Shown here piece by piece: positions 36,282 to 44,426 of a DNA stretch of 64,000 nt. The number at the start of each line of letters is the position of its first letter. Positions within the stretch are counted from its first letter, which is position 1. This DNA comes from CAVTPD01 sp963736575 (GTDB lineage Bacteria > Bacteroidota > Bacteroidia > Cytophagales > JAAEPT01). The position numbers were made by a program, and so were the translations under genes. The notes under the pieces are model-generated. The model ran no database searches, was not told the origin of the DNA, and saw only the letters and a program-made list of their open reading frames with translations. The stretch lies in assembly GCA_963736575.1 (NCBI GenBank), contig CAVTPD010000003.1:124001-188000 (forward strand), in the 5' to 3' direction.

Positions 36282-37067
36282 GTGAAAAATATTACTACTT
36301 TTTTCCTGATAGGGGTTCTGGTGTTTTGCTCGTTTACAACGTTAGAGAAGAAAGAATATCATATCAAAACAGTTGTTATTGATGCAGGACACGGGGGAAA
36401 AGACCCAGGCTGTCATGGAAAAGCTTCTGAAGAAGCCGATGTTGCCTTAGATGTTGCCTTAGAATTAGGCCGCATTTTTAATGAGTATATGCCAGATGTG
36501 AAAATCATCTATACTAGAAATAAAGATTATTTTGTTGAGCTGCACGAAAGAGCAAAAATGGCTAACAAAATTAATGCAGATGTGTTTATTAGTATACACT
36601 GCAATGCCGGCCCTCCAGTGGTAGCGGGAACGGAAACTTATACAATGGGGTTACATACTTCTGACGGGAACTTAGAAGTAGCAAAAAGAGAAAATGCCGT
36701 TGTTTTAAAAGAAGATAACTATATTGAAAATTATAATGGCTTTGACCCTAATTCGGACGAAGCGCATATTTTATTTTCGTTATACCAAAATGCACATATT
36801 GAGAATAGCTTAATATTGGCATCTAAAATTGAAAACCAGTTTACCGAAAGAGTAAATAGAAAAAGCCGAGGCGTTAAACAAGCTGGTCTTTTAGTACTTT
36901 GGAAAACTGCCATGCCTTCTGTTTTAGTTGAACTTGGTTTTTTAACCAATTCTACAGAAGAACATTATTTAAATAATAAAAACAATCAGGTTCTAATGGC
37001 TTCTGGTATTTACCGTGCCTTTAAAGAATACCGTTCAGAACTGGAAAACGCATATAACAAAAACTGA
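36282..37067 (+). CDS. N-acetylmuramoyl-L-alanine amidase (Amidase_3)
   Basis: 261 aa Zn-dependent amidase that cuts the bond between MurNAc and L-Ala in peptidoglycan. An N-terminal signal segment (about 4-20) is followed by VVIDAGHGGKDPGC with the first Zn histidine. The second ligand glutamate is in the EEADVALDVALELG region, then VFISIHCNAG, and the C-terminal PSVLVELGFLTNSTE with the catalytic Glu. The start is GTG. The MCE-protein gene follows after 2 bases, and lptD is divergent, so this is an envelope-biogenesis locus. Confidence 0.93.
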   Translation: MKNITTFFLIGVLVFCSFTTLEKKEYHIKTVVIDAGHGGKDPGCHGKASEEADVALDVALELGRIFNEYMPDVKIIYTRNKDYFVELHERAKMANKINADVFISIHCNAGPPVVAGTETYTMGLHTSDGNLEVAKRENAVVLKEDNYIENYNGFDPNSDEAHILFSLYQNAHIENSLILASKIENQFTERVNRKSRGVKQAGLLVLWKTAMPSVLVELGFLTNSTEEHYLNNKNNQVLMASGIYRAFKEYRSELENAYNKN

Positions 37068-37069
37068 CC

Positions 37070-38008
37070 TTGAGAAAAGAACTTAAAGTAGGGATATTAG
37101 CCGTTGTTTCATTTGTAATACTTTACATTGGATTTGGCTTTTTAAAAGGACAAGAATTTTTTACAGGCCAAACCGAATATTATATTCAGTATGATAATAT
37201 TGATGGTTTAGCAGTAGGAAACCAAGTAGTAATAAATGGATTTTCGGTGGGATCTGTAGAAAAAATCCGTTTAGACCACCAAAAACACGATAGTCTTGTT
37301 ATTACCATAACCGTAAACAGCGAAATTATAATTGGTAATAAAACCATAGCTGAATTAGCTGATCAAGGTTTGTTAGGCGGTAAAACCATAGTGTTAATAC
37401 AACCAGAGCCTAATACTGAAGATTACAGTGGAGGCGAATATTTAATTGCTGCTAAAGAAGCTTCTTTAACCTCAATGCTTTCTAAAAAATCTGGACCAAT
37501 TGTAGATAATATAGACACACTTATAGCCAGCATTAAAGACATACTAAGGGAAGAACAAAAATTAAGTATAGATTCTTCTGTACAAAGCCTTCAACGGACT
37601 ATGCAAAACATAGAAGGCTTAACGGCTACCCTAGATAACACTTTCAAAAACAATCAAAAAAACATCAACTCAGTTTTTAGTAACCTAAACTCTATTAGCG
37701 ATTCTTTAAAACATGTTAGTGGTGACTTAAGACCAATCTTAGCAAAGTTTGACCAAATTGCAGATACGCTAAATAATCTTGAATTAAAACAAACCGTTGC
37801 TGCCGCTTCTAAAACCATGCAGAACTTAGAGAAAATCACTACCAATATCAATTCGGGAAATGGTGCCATTGGCAAATTATTAAAAGAAGATAGTTTAGCC
37901 AATAATCTTAATAAAGCTGTAATTGATTTAGACAGCCTTCTTTTAGACATGCAAGATCGTCCGGGTAGGTACATCCACTTCAGTGTTTTTGGAAAAAAAG
38001 ACAAATAG
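37070..38008 (+). CDS. MlaD/MCE-domain protein
   Basis: 312 aa. One N-terminal membrane anchor (about 7-27: VGILAVVSFVILYIGFGFLKG). A single MCE domain lies at about 35-110 (YYIQYDNIDGLAVGNQVVING), followed by a long coiled-coil or helical region (about 155-300). MCE proteins form periplasmic lipid-shuttling assemblies with an MlaE/MlaF ABC transporter; no such partner is encoded nearby. The start is probably TTG, 2 bases after the amidase stop. Confidence 0.9.
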   Translation: MRKELKVGILAVVSFVILYIGFGFLKGQEFFTGQTEYYIQYDNIDGLAVGNQVVINGFSVGSVEKIRLDHQKHDSLVITITVNSEIIIGNKTIAELADQGLLGGKTIVLIQPEPNTEDYSGGEYLIAAKEASLTSMLSKKSGPIVDNIDTLIASIKDILREEQKLSIDSSVQSLQRTMQNIEGLTATLDNTFKNNQKNINSVFSNLNSISDSLKHVSGDLRPILAKFDQIADTLNNLELKQTVAAASKTMQNLEKITTNINSGNGAIGKLLKEDSLANNLNKAVIDLDSLLLDMQDRPGRYIHFSVFGKKDK

Positions 38009-38040
38009 GCGTATACTAGCTTAAAGGCAAGTTTTACTGA

Positions 38041-38877
38041 ATGGACGAACCAAAACTAAAAGCGCTACTTTCCTTATTAGACGATACCGATCAAGAAGTA
38101 ATCGAACACGTTAAAGAAACGCTTCTTTCTATGGGAGAAGATGTTATTCCTATACTTGAAAAAGAATGGGAATCTAACTTTAGTCCTTTAGCGCAAGAAC
38201 GTATTGAGAATCTGATTCACCAGATGCAATACCAAAACTTATTTGAACGTCTTAGTTATTGGAAAAAACACGAACAAGAAGACCTTTTAAAAGGTCTTTG
38301 GGTGGTGGCAACCTATCAGTACCCAGACTTAGATTACGCACAATTAAAAGCCCAGTTTGAACAACTTTATTACGAAGCTTGGATAGAATACAAAGAATCT
38401 GAGTCGGCCATTGACGAAGTTCAAACTTTAAACCACATCTTCTTTAGGGTAATGAAATTCTTACCCAACACCAAGAATTTCCATTCCCCCGGTAATTCCA
38501 TGATTAACATTGTTCTGGAAAGCAGAAAAGGGAACCCCATTTCGTTGTGCGTAATTTACATGATGATTGCACAACGGCTTAAAATCCCACTACATGGTGT
38601 AAATCTTCCTAATCTTTTTGTTTTAACTTATAAAAACGAAATGGATCAGTTTTACATTAATGTCTTTAACAAAGGACTTATTTTTTCTAAAGCAGACATT
38701 GACAATTACATAAAACAATTAAAACTTACACCTAAAGATTCATTTTACGAGCCTTGCACTAATTTAGATACCTTAACAAGAGTATTAAGAAACCTAATGA
38801 TATGTTTCGAAAAATTAGGCGAAACAGACAAAGTGCAAGAAGTTCAGGAATTATTAGATATACTTAAACATGAGTAA
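38041..38877 (+). CDS. SirB1-like transglutaminase-fold family protein
   Basis: 278 aa. Residues 1-60 form HEAT-like helices. The core (about 70-235) resembles the Transglut_core2/SirB1 family, with the probable nucleophile Cys in KGNPISLCVIYMMIA (about 168). The expected histidine of active members, which should follow near LPNLFVLTY, is not obvious, so catalytic activity is doubtful. Its 3' end overlaps the WD40 gene by 8 bases. Confidence 0.78.
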   Translation: MDEPKLKALLSLLDDTDQEVIEHVKETLLSMGEDVIPILEKEWESNFSPLAQERIENLIHQMQYQNLFERLSYWKKHEQEDLLKGLWVVATYQYPDLDYAQLKAQFEQLYYEAWIEYKESESAIDEVQTLNHIFFRVMKFLPNTKNFHSPGNSMINIVLESRKGNPISLCVIYMMIAQRLKIPLHGVNLPNLFVLTYKNEMDQFYINVFNKGLIFSKADIDNYIKQLKLTPKDSFYEPCTNLDTLTRVLRNLMICFEKLGETDKVQEVQELLDILKHE

Positions 38878-39796
38878 ATCTGTAAAAATTGAAGTCAAAA
38901 AAATAGCTACACTCAACGGGCACAAAGACTGTGTTTATAACCTTTCTTATGGGATTACTGAAAACAAAATTCTTTCCTGTGCTGGAGACGGAATGGTTGT
39001 AGAATGGGATTTAGAAACACCAGAAAATGGGGTTTTGCTTTCTAAGTTAAATAATTCGGTTTATGCCTTGGCGCGTTCAGAAAAAGAACAAACCTTATTG
39101 GCCGGTGATAATTTTGATGGTATTCATAAAATAAATCTTCATACCCAAAAAGAAGAACGTTCTCTTAAAATTACCGACAAAGCCATTTTTACTATTGCTT
39201 ATTTTGGTGACAACATTCTAATTGGAGACGCAGCTGGTAATCTTTATGTAGTAGATGCCGAAATTAAATTCATAAAAAGAACATTACAGGTTTCAACCAG
39301 TAGTATTAGAAGCATTGCCGTTTTAAATGAAACCATTGCTATTGGCACAAGCGACAATAATATTTATATTTTAAACAAAAACTACCAAGTAGTAAACACT
39401 CTAACAGCGCACTCTAATTCTGTTTTTGTTGTTAAGTTTTCACCAGATGGCAAGTTTTTACTTTCGGCAGGAAGAGATGCGCATTTGAAAATATGGAATG
39501 TTGAAAAAAACTTTGAGTTACAGGAAGATATTGTGGCCCATATGTTTACAATTAATGATCTTGCATATAGTCCAGATGGCAACTACTTTGTAACTTGCAG
39601 CATGGATAAATCGGTTAAGGTTTGGGATGCCAACAGCTTTAAATTGCTGAAAGTAATTGACAAAGCCCGACACGCCGGCCATGGCACTTCCATAAACCGA
39701 GTACTGTGGAGCAACTACCGAAACTATCTGCTTTCTGCCAGCGACGACAGAACAATTTCCGTTTGGGAACTCACATTTGAAGAAGCACTACTATGA
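38870..39796 (+). CDS. WD40-repeat protein
   Basis: 308 aa made almost wholly of about seven WD40 repeats. Clear repeat ends are VVEWDLE, HLKIWNVE, SVKVWDAN and TISVWELT; repeats begin LNGHKDCVY, TAHSNSVFVVKFSPDG and the like. No signal peptide is present, so it is a cytosolic scaffold for protein contacts. It overlaps the genes on both sides (8 and 4 bases), which argues for coordinated expression with the SirB1-like and DivIVA-like proteins. Confidence 0.93.
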   Translation: MSKSVKIEVKKIATLNGHKDCVYNLSYGITENKILSCAGDGMVVEWDLETPENGVLLSKLNNSVYALARSEKEQTLLAGDNFDGIHKINLHTQKEERSLKITDKAIFTIAYFGDNILIGDAAGNLYVVDAEIKFIKRTLQVSTSSIRSIAVLNETIAIGTSDNNIYILNKNYQVVNTLTAHSNSVFVVKFSPDGKFLLSAGRDAHLKIWNVEKNFELQEDIVAHMFTINDLAYSPDGNYFVTCSMDKSVKVWDANSFKLLKVIDKARHAGHGTSINRVLWSNYRNYLLSASDDRTISVWELTFEEALL

Positions 39797-40620
39797 AAAT
39801 TACACCCTTAGAAATTCGTCAAAAAACATTCGAAAAAAAACTTAGAGGATACGACAAAGAAGAAGTAGATGCATTTTTAATGTCTTTATCGCAAGAATGG
39901 GAAACCCTTAACACTAAAAATAAAGATCAAAAATATAGAATTGAATCTCTTGAAAAAGACGTTGAAAAACTACGGGAAGTGGAATCGTCTTTATTCAAAA
40001 CGCTGAAAACCGCAGAAGACACAGGATCACATATGGTAGAACAAGCCAAGAAAGATGCTGAGTTGATGTTAAAAGAGGCGCACATGGATTCTGAAGCCTT
40101 AACAAGAGAAGCCAGAAGACAAGCCAGAAGTATGATTGAAGATGCTGAAATGATTGTTAAAGAATCACTTTCGGGAGTAAAAGATCAAATTAAAGAGCTT
40201 GAAATAGAATACAACAACATTGAAACACTGAAAGAAACTTTACTACAAGATTTACAACACGCTGCCAGCGATACCTTAGAAAGAGTTCAGAAAATAAAAT
40301 CGAGATCTCCAGGATTTCAATCTATAAAAGTACCTACTGCCGATGAAATTATTTCTAACACATCGGTAGACTATTCGGCATTACAAGAAATTAAAAGAGA
40401 AGAAAGACCCCTTCAAAAGGTTGAAATTAAGGCTGAACCAAAAACGGAAGAAGCAACAGCAATTGAAGCCAAAAGAGAGATTGAGTTCGAAATTAAAAAA
40501 GAAGCAACTCCTATTCAGGAAAAGGAAGAAAGCAAAGAACACATTGCAGAACCCAAGAGCGAAGAAAAAGTAGAAGACTCTAAAAAAGAAGGCGGCAGTT
40601 TCTTCGATATGATTGACTAA
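39793..40620 (+). CDS. DivIVA-domain protein
   Basis: 275 aa. The N-terminal DivIVA domain begins MKITPLEIRQKTFEKKLRGY with DKEEVDAFL. Long coiled coils span about 25-165, and the C-terminal third is Glu/Lys-rich and low in complexity. In Gram-positive bacteria DivIVA marks curved membranes and division sites. In Bacteroidota such proteins are of unclear role. Overlaps the WD40 gene by 4 bases (ATGA). Confidence 0.9.
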   Translation: MKITPLEIRQKTFEKKLRGYDKEEVDAFLMSLSQEWETLNTKNKDQKYRIESLEKDVEKLREVESSLFKTLKTAEDTGSHMVEQAKKDAELMLKEAHMDSEALTREARRQARSMIEDAEMIVKESLSGVKDQIKELEIEYNNIETLKETLLQDLQHAASDTLERVQKIKSRSPGFQSIKVPTADEIISNTSVDYSALQEIKREERPLQKVEIKAEPKTEEATAIEAKREIEFEIKKEATPIQEKEESKEHIAEPKSEEKVEDSKKEGGSFFDMID

Positions 40621-40627
40621 CCCGAAC

Positions 40628-40990
40628 ATGTACAAGGTTTCTCTTAACGATCTAATTTTCTACGCCAACCACGGCCTTTATTCCGAAGAAACACGTAGCG
40701 GAAATCGTTTTATTGTTAATATTTCGGCTTTCTACAAGAGTGATAAAAAAATTGACGAGCATTTAAACAGAACCGTTGATTACGAAATACTTGGTAAAAT
40801 TGTATTTAAGAGAATGCAACTCACCTCTTCCCTTTTAGAAACCATTGCCGAGGATATTATTAAGGAAGTAAAACAAACTTTTTCTTTTGTTGAAAAAATA
40901 GAAATAAGCATCCAAAAAGAAAATCCGCCTTTGGGTTTAAATTGTAGATCATCTGAAGTAAGCATTATAAAAAATTTTAATATTCTATAA
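40628..40990 (+). CDS. folB: Dihydroneopterin aldolase
   Basis: 120 aa. It cleaves dihydroneopterin to 6-hydroxymethyl-dihydropterin and glycolaldehyde in folate synthesis. It has the family layout VSLNDLIFYANHGLYSEE with the catalytic Glu region, DYEILGKIVFKRM, LLETIAEDI and the C-terminal IQKENPPLG carrying the catalytic Lys. The start chosen (MYKVSLND) gives the usual N-terminus; a frame five codons longer overlaps the DivIVA stop. Last gene of the SirB1-WD40-DivIVA-folB chain. Confidence 0.93.
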   Translation: MYKVSLNDLIFYANHGLYSEETRSGNRFIVNISAFYKSDKKIDEHLNRTVDYEILGKIVFKRMQLTSSLLETIAEDIIKEVKQTFSFVEKIEISIQKENPPLGLNCRSSEVSIIKNFNIL

Positions 40991-41080
40991 ACGTTGTTTA
41001 ATGATTCTACAAAAGACCTTTAAATGACTTTAATAATCACAATAAAAAGCCTTTTCTCAGTAAATGTTAAAACAGACCCT

Positions 41081-41106
41081 GTTTAATTAAACTTAGCGTA
41101 TATTTG
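41081..41106 (+). promoter_or_regulatory. Promoter and palindrome before the MbnPH cluster
   Basis: A perfect 12-base palindrome GTTTAATTAAAC (41081-41092) stands 6 bases upstream of TATATTTG (41099-41106), an exact TAnnTTTG match. The -7 element ends 7 bases before the first ATG, so the transcript would be almost leaderless. The palindrome lies where a regulator could block or bend the promoter; no regulator is encoded nearby. Confidence 0.45.
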
Positions 41107-41113
41107 ATACTAA

Positions 41114-41494
41114 ATGTCAGCGGTTTTAAAAATAAAATCTAGTTTACTTATTTTGCTCTTAAGCATTAACATGCTTTCGCTGTCTATTTTTACAATTACA
41201 TTTGAAGCCAACCGTGCCTATTTTACCGAAAAGTATTGCGTTAATAAATACAAACCTCAATTGGATTGTAACGGTAAATGCCATTTCAAAAAAGTAACTC
41301 AACAGCTTCAGGAAGAAGAAACAGAAAGTAAATTTCAGGCTCCAAAAATTCAATTCGAATATTTAGCAAGCGCAAAAAACATTTCGGAAGAAAAAAGCTT
41401 AACCAAACAGCTTAACCTATTACACCAATTTAGGTACGTGCAACATTATATTTTTCTTTCTGAATACGATCTTCTTGATCCTCCTCGGGTATAG
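41114..41494 (+). CDS. Small membrane-anchored protein with CxGKC motif
   Basis: 126 aa. One N-terminal hydrophobic segment (about 8-31) serves as signal or anchor. Then come C42 in EKYCVNKYKPQLD, and C52 and C56 in DCNGKCHFKK, followed by H57. The rest is a Gln/Glu-rich helix and an aromatic C-terminus. The C...CxGKCH layout suggests metal or haem handling. It is the first gene before the MbnP/MbnH pair, 139 bases upstream. I recall similar short Bacteroidota proteins beside copper or peroxidase genes but cannot name a family. Probably periplasmic. Confidence 0.7.
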   Translation: MSAVLKIKSSLLILLLSINMLSLSIFTITFEANRAYFTEKYCVNKYKPQLDCNGKCHFKKVTQQLQEEETESKFQAPKIQFEYLASAKNISEEKSLTKQLNLLHQFRYVQHYIFLSEYDLLDPPRV

Positions 41495-41591
41495 TCTACC
41501 CAATAATTATTTAACATACATTAAACGCCTATTATGGAAACGTTTTGCGTTGCGACTAAAGCAGTCGTCTAATGCTATTTCGTATGCTATA

Positions 41592-41603
41592 ATAAGGCCT
41601 TAT
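41592..41603. repeat. 12-base palindrome upstream of the MbnP-like gene
   Basis: ATAAGGCCTTAT, perfect. It lies 30 bases before the start codon in the 139-base gap, which also has a small hairpin (CGACT/AGTCG at 41553-41567). It may be an operator or mRNA element, or coincidence. Confidence 0.35.
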
Positions 41604-41633
41604 ACAATTTATTAAACAGACTAAATCATCAAA

Positions 41634-42437
41634 ATGAAAACTCAATTTTTATTTATTGCAGCTATTGCTTTCGCTTTACTTTCTATCATGTCATGTAAAA
41701 AAGAAGAAACAACCGAACCTAAAATTGAAGAACCTGGATATCAAAGTGCAAAAGGCTCTGTAAAATTTATGGTTGAATTTATGGCCGGTGACAAAATGTT
41801 AAATTACAACGAAGATGTTGTTACCGAAAACAACGACACCATTCAGGTTACGGACTTACGCTTTTTTGTAAGCAACATTACTTTAACGGGTGAAAATGAA
41901 GATTATGCTATTCCAGAATCTTACCTATTAGTAAAGAAAACTAGTGGCGAGGCTATGTATAGCTTTACATTAGACAGCATTCCTTCAGGTATGTACACGG
42001 GCATTACTTTCGGGATTGGTGTAGATTCTATTGCCAACCACACTAACAATCATTCTGGGGATTTATCTCCTACTGCTTCCGAAGGTATGCTTTGGATTTG
42101 GGACACGGGTTATAAATTCTTAAAGTTTGAAGGAAATTACAGAACAGACACTACGGAATCGGGTGCGTTTGCTTACCATGTAGGTAAAGATGAAAACTAC
42201 AAAACCTTAAGCTTTACAAATCCGATTTTGGTAAATAAGGATGCCGTTACCATGACCCATTTTATGGCCAATATTCTAGAGATCTTTAAAAACCCTACAA
42301 CTATTGATCTTGATTTACTAAACATTGCACACGGTTCTGGAGGCGGTGTTCTTGCCAAAAATTACGAAAATGGTTTCTTAATGCTTCACCATGTAGAAAA
42401 TATGGAACCCGCTATGACCATGAAGCATGAAAAATAA
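41634..42437 (+). CDS. MbnP-like lipoprotein (copper-binding family)
   Basis: 267 aa. Lipobox SIMSC with C21 as probable lipidated residue. The beta-rich domain has the family pattern: GSVKFMVEFM, TDLRFFVSNITL, then GMLWIWDTGYKFLKFEG (W154, W156) and the C-terminal HFMANILEIF. MbnP proteins bind copper, and in the methanotroph system a tryptophan is oxidised to kynurenine by the di-haem enzyme MbnH. The MbnH-like gene follows with an 11-base overlap. The role here, probably periplasmic copper capture, is inferred from that pair; there are no methanobactin genes in the window. Confidence 0.82.
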   Translation: MKTQFLFIAAIAFALLSIMSCKKEETTEPKIEEPGYQSAKGSVKFMVEFMAGDKMLNYNEDVVTENNDTIQVTDLRFFVSNITLTGENEDYAIPESYLLVKKTSGEAMYSFTLDSIPSGMYTGITFGIGVDSIANHTNNHSGDLSPTASEGMLWIWDTGYKFLKFEGNYRTDTTESGAFAYHVGKDENYKTLSFTNPILVNKDAVTMTHFMANILEIFKNPTTIDLDLLNIAHGSGGGVLAKNYENGFLMLHHVENMEPAMTMKHEK

Positions 42438-43428
42438 GCTTATCTATATAAGCCTAGTTCTATTTTTGTTTTCCTGTTCTAAAAAAGAAGAGCAGGAAAA
42501 CATTTCTATGCTTCCCAATTACATTCCTGAACAACCTGGTTTAAAAGAATACCATACAAATCCGGATGTAATTGCTTTAGGGAAACAACTGTTCTTTGAC
42601 CCTATTCTTTCGGCCGATAGCTCTATCTCTTGTGCTAGTTGCCACTTACGTGAAAAAGCATTTTCCGATGGTGTGGCTTTGAGCAACATTGGTATTTCGG
42701 GAGAAACATTAGTTAGAAATGCCCCAGCCCTGTTCAATATTGGTTGGCATACGTCCTTCTTTTGGGAAGGTGGCGCCAAAGATTTAGAGTCGCAGGCCTT
42801 GGGTCCTTTAACTTCGGAACATGAAATGGGTAAAGATTTAGTTACGCTTGAAAAACAATTGAACAACCATATTTCCTACCCCGAAAAATTTAGAAATGCG
42901 TTTTCAGTTTCTGAAATTAAGATTAATGAAGTAATGAAAGCTTTGGCAGCTTTTCAGCGATCGTTGACTTCTTTTAACAGTAAATACGACTATGTTTTAC
43001 AAGGGAAAGCAACGTTTTCTACTTCAGAAAAAAGAGGATATACGCTAGTGCAACAACATTGTAGCTCTTGCCATACAGAACCGCTGTTTTCTTCTTTCAA
43101 TTTTGAAAACAATGGCTTAGATAGTGAATTTTCTTATTCGGGAGAAGACGAACGTTTGGGAAGATACCGAATAACCTTTAATGAGGAAGATTTAGGTAAG
43201 TACAAAATTCCTTCTTTGCGGAACCTAGCATTTACTTCCCCATACATGCACGACGGTAGATTAAACACTCTAGATGACGTTTTAGATCATTACTCTTCTA
43301 GTATAAAGGAATCGGCAACTTTAAGTGCCGAAATTCCTAATTCAGGTTTTAATTTTACAACTGAGGAAATAGCAGACATAAAAGATTTCCTAAACACACT
43401 GAACGATGAAAATTTCCTTTCAGAATAA
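42427..43428 (+). CDS. MbnH/cytochrome c peroxidase-like di-haem lipoprotein
   Basis: 333 aa. Lipobox LFSC (C17). Two c-type haem sites: CASCH (69-73) and CSSCH (212-216). The two-domain layout is that of the bacterial di-haem peroxidase/MauG/MbnH superfamily, with KQLFFDPILSADSSISCASC and SPYMHDGRL (M274, H275 as possible distal ligands). In MbnH the enzyme uses peroxide to oxidise a Trp of MbnP. Overlaps the MbnP-like gene (11 bases) and the barrel gene (23 bases), so all three are coupled. Plain cytochrome c peroxidase is the alternative; the neighbour favours MbnH. Confidence 0.85.
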   Translation: MKNKLIYISLVLFLFSCSKKEEQENISMLPNYIPEQPGLKEYHTNPDVIALGKQLFFDPILSADSSISCASCHLREKAFSDGVALSNIGISGETLVRNAPALFNIGWHTSFFWEGGAKDLESQALGPLTSEHEMGKDLVTLEKQLNNHISYPEKFRNAFSVSEIKINEVMKALAAFQRSLTSFNSKYDYVLQGKATFSTSEKRGYTLVQQHCSSCHTEPLFSSFNFENNGLDSEFSYSGEDERLGRYRITFNEEDLGKYKIPSLRNLAFTSPYMHDGRLNTLDDVLDHYSSSIKESATLSAEIPNSGFNFTTEEIADIKDFLNTLNDENFLSE

Positions 43429-44407
43429 ATACTTATTACTCTTAAGCTTAACGCTTTTTGCTTTACCAGAGCTTTTTGCTTGCGGCTGTTACACTTACGA
43501 TTACAACAGTGTTCAGACGAATTCATACGTTGGCATATTCTACAATCAGCGTTTTAATCAAGGTTATAATAAGAGTTTATCTAAACCCAGCTTAAATACG
43601 TTACACCGTATTCCTACGTATCTTGGAACTACAGTAGAAACACAAAATGATTACGAACGATTTCAGTTTGCAGAAATACGTTACAACCAAAATGTAAAAG
43701 ATTGGCTGAACCTTAGTTTAGTTATCCCTTTTATTCAAAACGAAGATTATTACCAAACTGTTTATTATTCTGACGGACGTATTGGTGATGCTAAACACAA
43801 AGAAGCAGGAATAGGAGATGTTTTTATTGCTGCCATGTTAGTTAACCGAAAAAAAAGAGATGTAGCTAACCACACGTTAAAATACGGCGCTGGAATTTAC
43901 TTACCAACGGGCGCTCATAAAGTAGTAGATGCTAACGGAGAATTTGTTGATCCTTCTCACCAACCTGGGCGCGGAACGGTAAATTACTTGCTTCAATTGC
44001 GTCATTTTATGATACTGAATAAACGTTATGGATTAAGTTCTTCTATTAATTATTTATTCAATTCTAAAGGAAAAAAATACCCTAGCAACCAGAATTACGC
44101 CATACAATACACTTATGGAAATCAACTAAATGTTTACGCAAATACCTTTTATAAAATCTTTGTAAACCAGATAGACCTTGTGCCAAAACTGGGTTTCTAT
44201 TACGAGGACACACAAAATGATCAATTAAACGACTATAAGCAAAAAAATACAGGTGGTGATTTCTTGTACGTAAATTCGGGTTTAGATGTTAAAATCAAAG
44301 ACTTAACTATACAGTCAACTATTAGAATTCCGGTATGGCAACAGCTTAACGGATTGCAGCAAGAAACAAAATGGATTTTGAATTTAGGAATGATCTACGC
44401 ATTTTAG
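43406..44407 (+). CDS. Outer-membrane beta-barrel protein of the MbnPH cluster
   Basis: 333 aa. Signal sequence at about 1-25, mature start near CGCYTYDY (Cys 26 and 28). The rest shows alternating strands with aromatic ends, typical of a 10-14-strand transporter-like barrel (LNLSLVIPFIQN, GDVFIAAMLV, KYGAGIYLPTGAH). It ends in the terminal aromatic residue IYAF expected for BAM recognition. It overlaps the di-haem gene by 23 bases. It could be the outer-membrane port or assembly partner of the copper system. Confidence 0.75.
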   Translation: MKISFQNKYLLLLSLTLFALPELFACGCYTYDYNSVQTNSYVGIFYNQRFNQGYNKSLSKPSLNTLHRIPTYLGTTVETQNDYERFQFAEIRYNQNVKDWLNLSLVIPFIQNEDYYQTVYYSDGRIGDAKHKEAGIGDVFIAAMLVNRKKRDVANHTLKYGAGIYLPTGAHKVVDANGEFVDPSHQPGRGTVNYLLQLRHFMILNKRYGLSSSINYLFNSKGKKYPSNQNYAIQYTYGNQLNVYANTFYKIFVNQIDLVPKLGFYYEDTQNDQLNDYKQKNTGGDFLYVNSGLDVKIKDLTIQSTIRIPVWQQLNGLQQETKWILNLGMIYAF

Positions 44408-44426
44408 CCGCTAAATTGGAAGAAAC

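Noticed and set aside
40381..40635. 84-residue Phe-rich frame opposite the DivIVA-like gene
   Set aside because: It is the antisense reading of Glu/Lys-rich codons and has no protein character.
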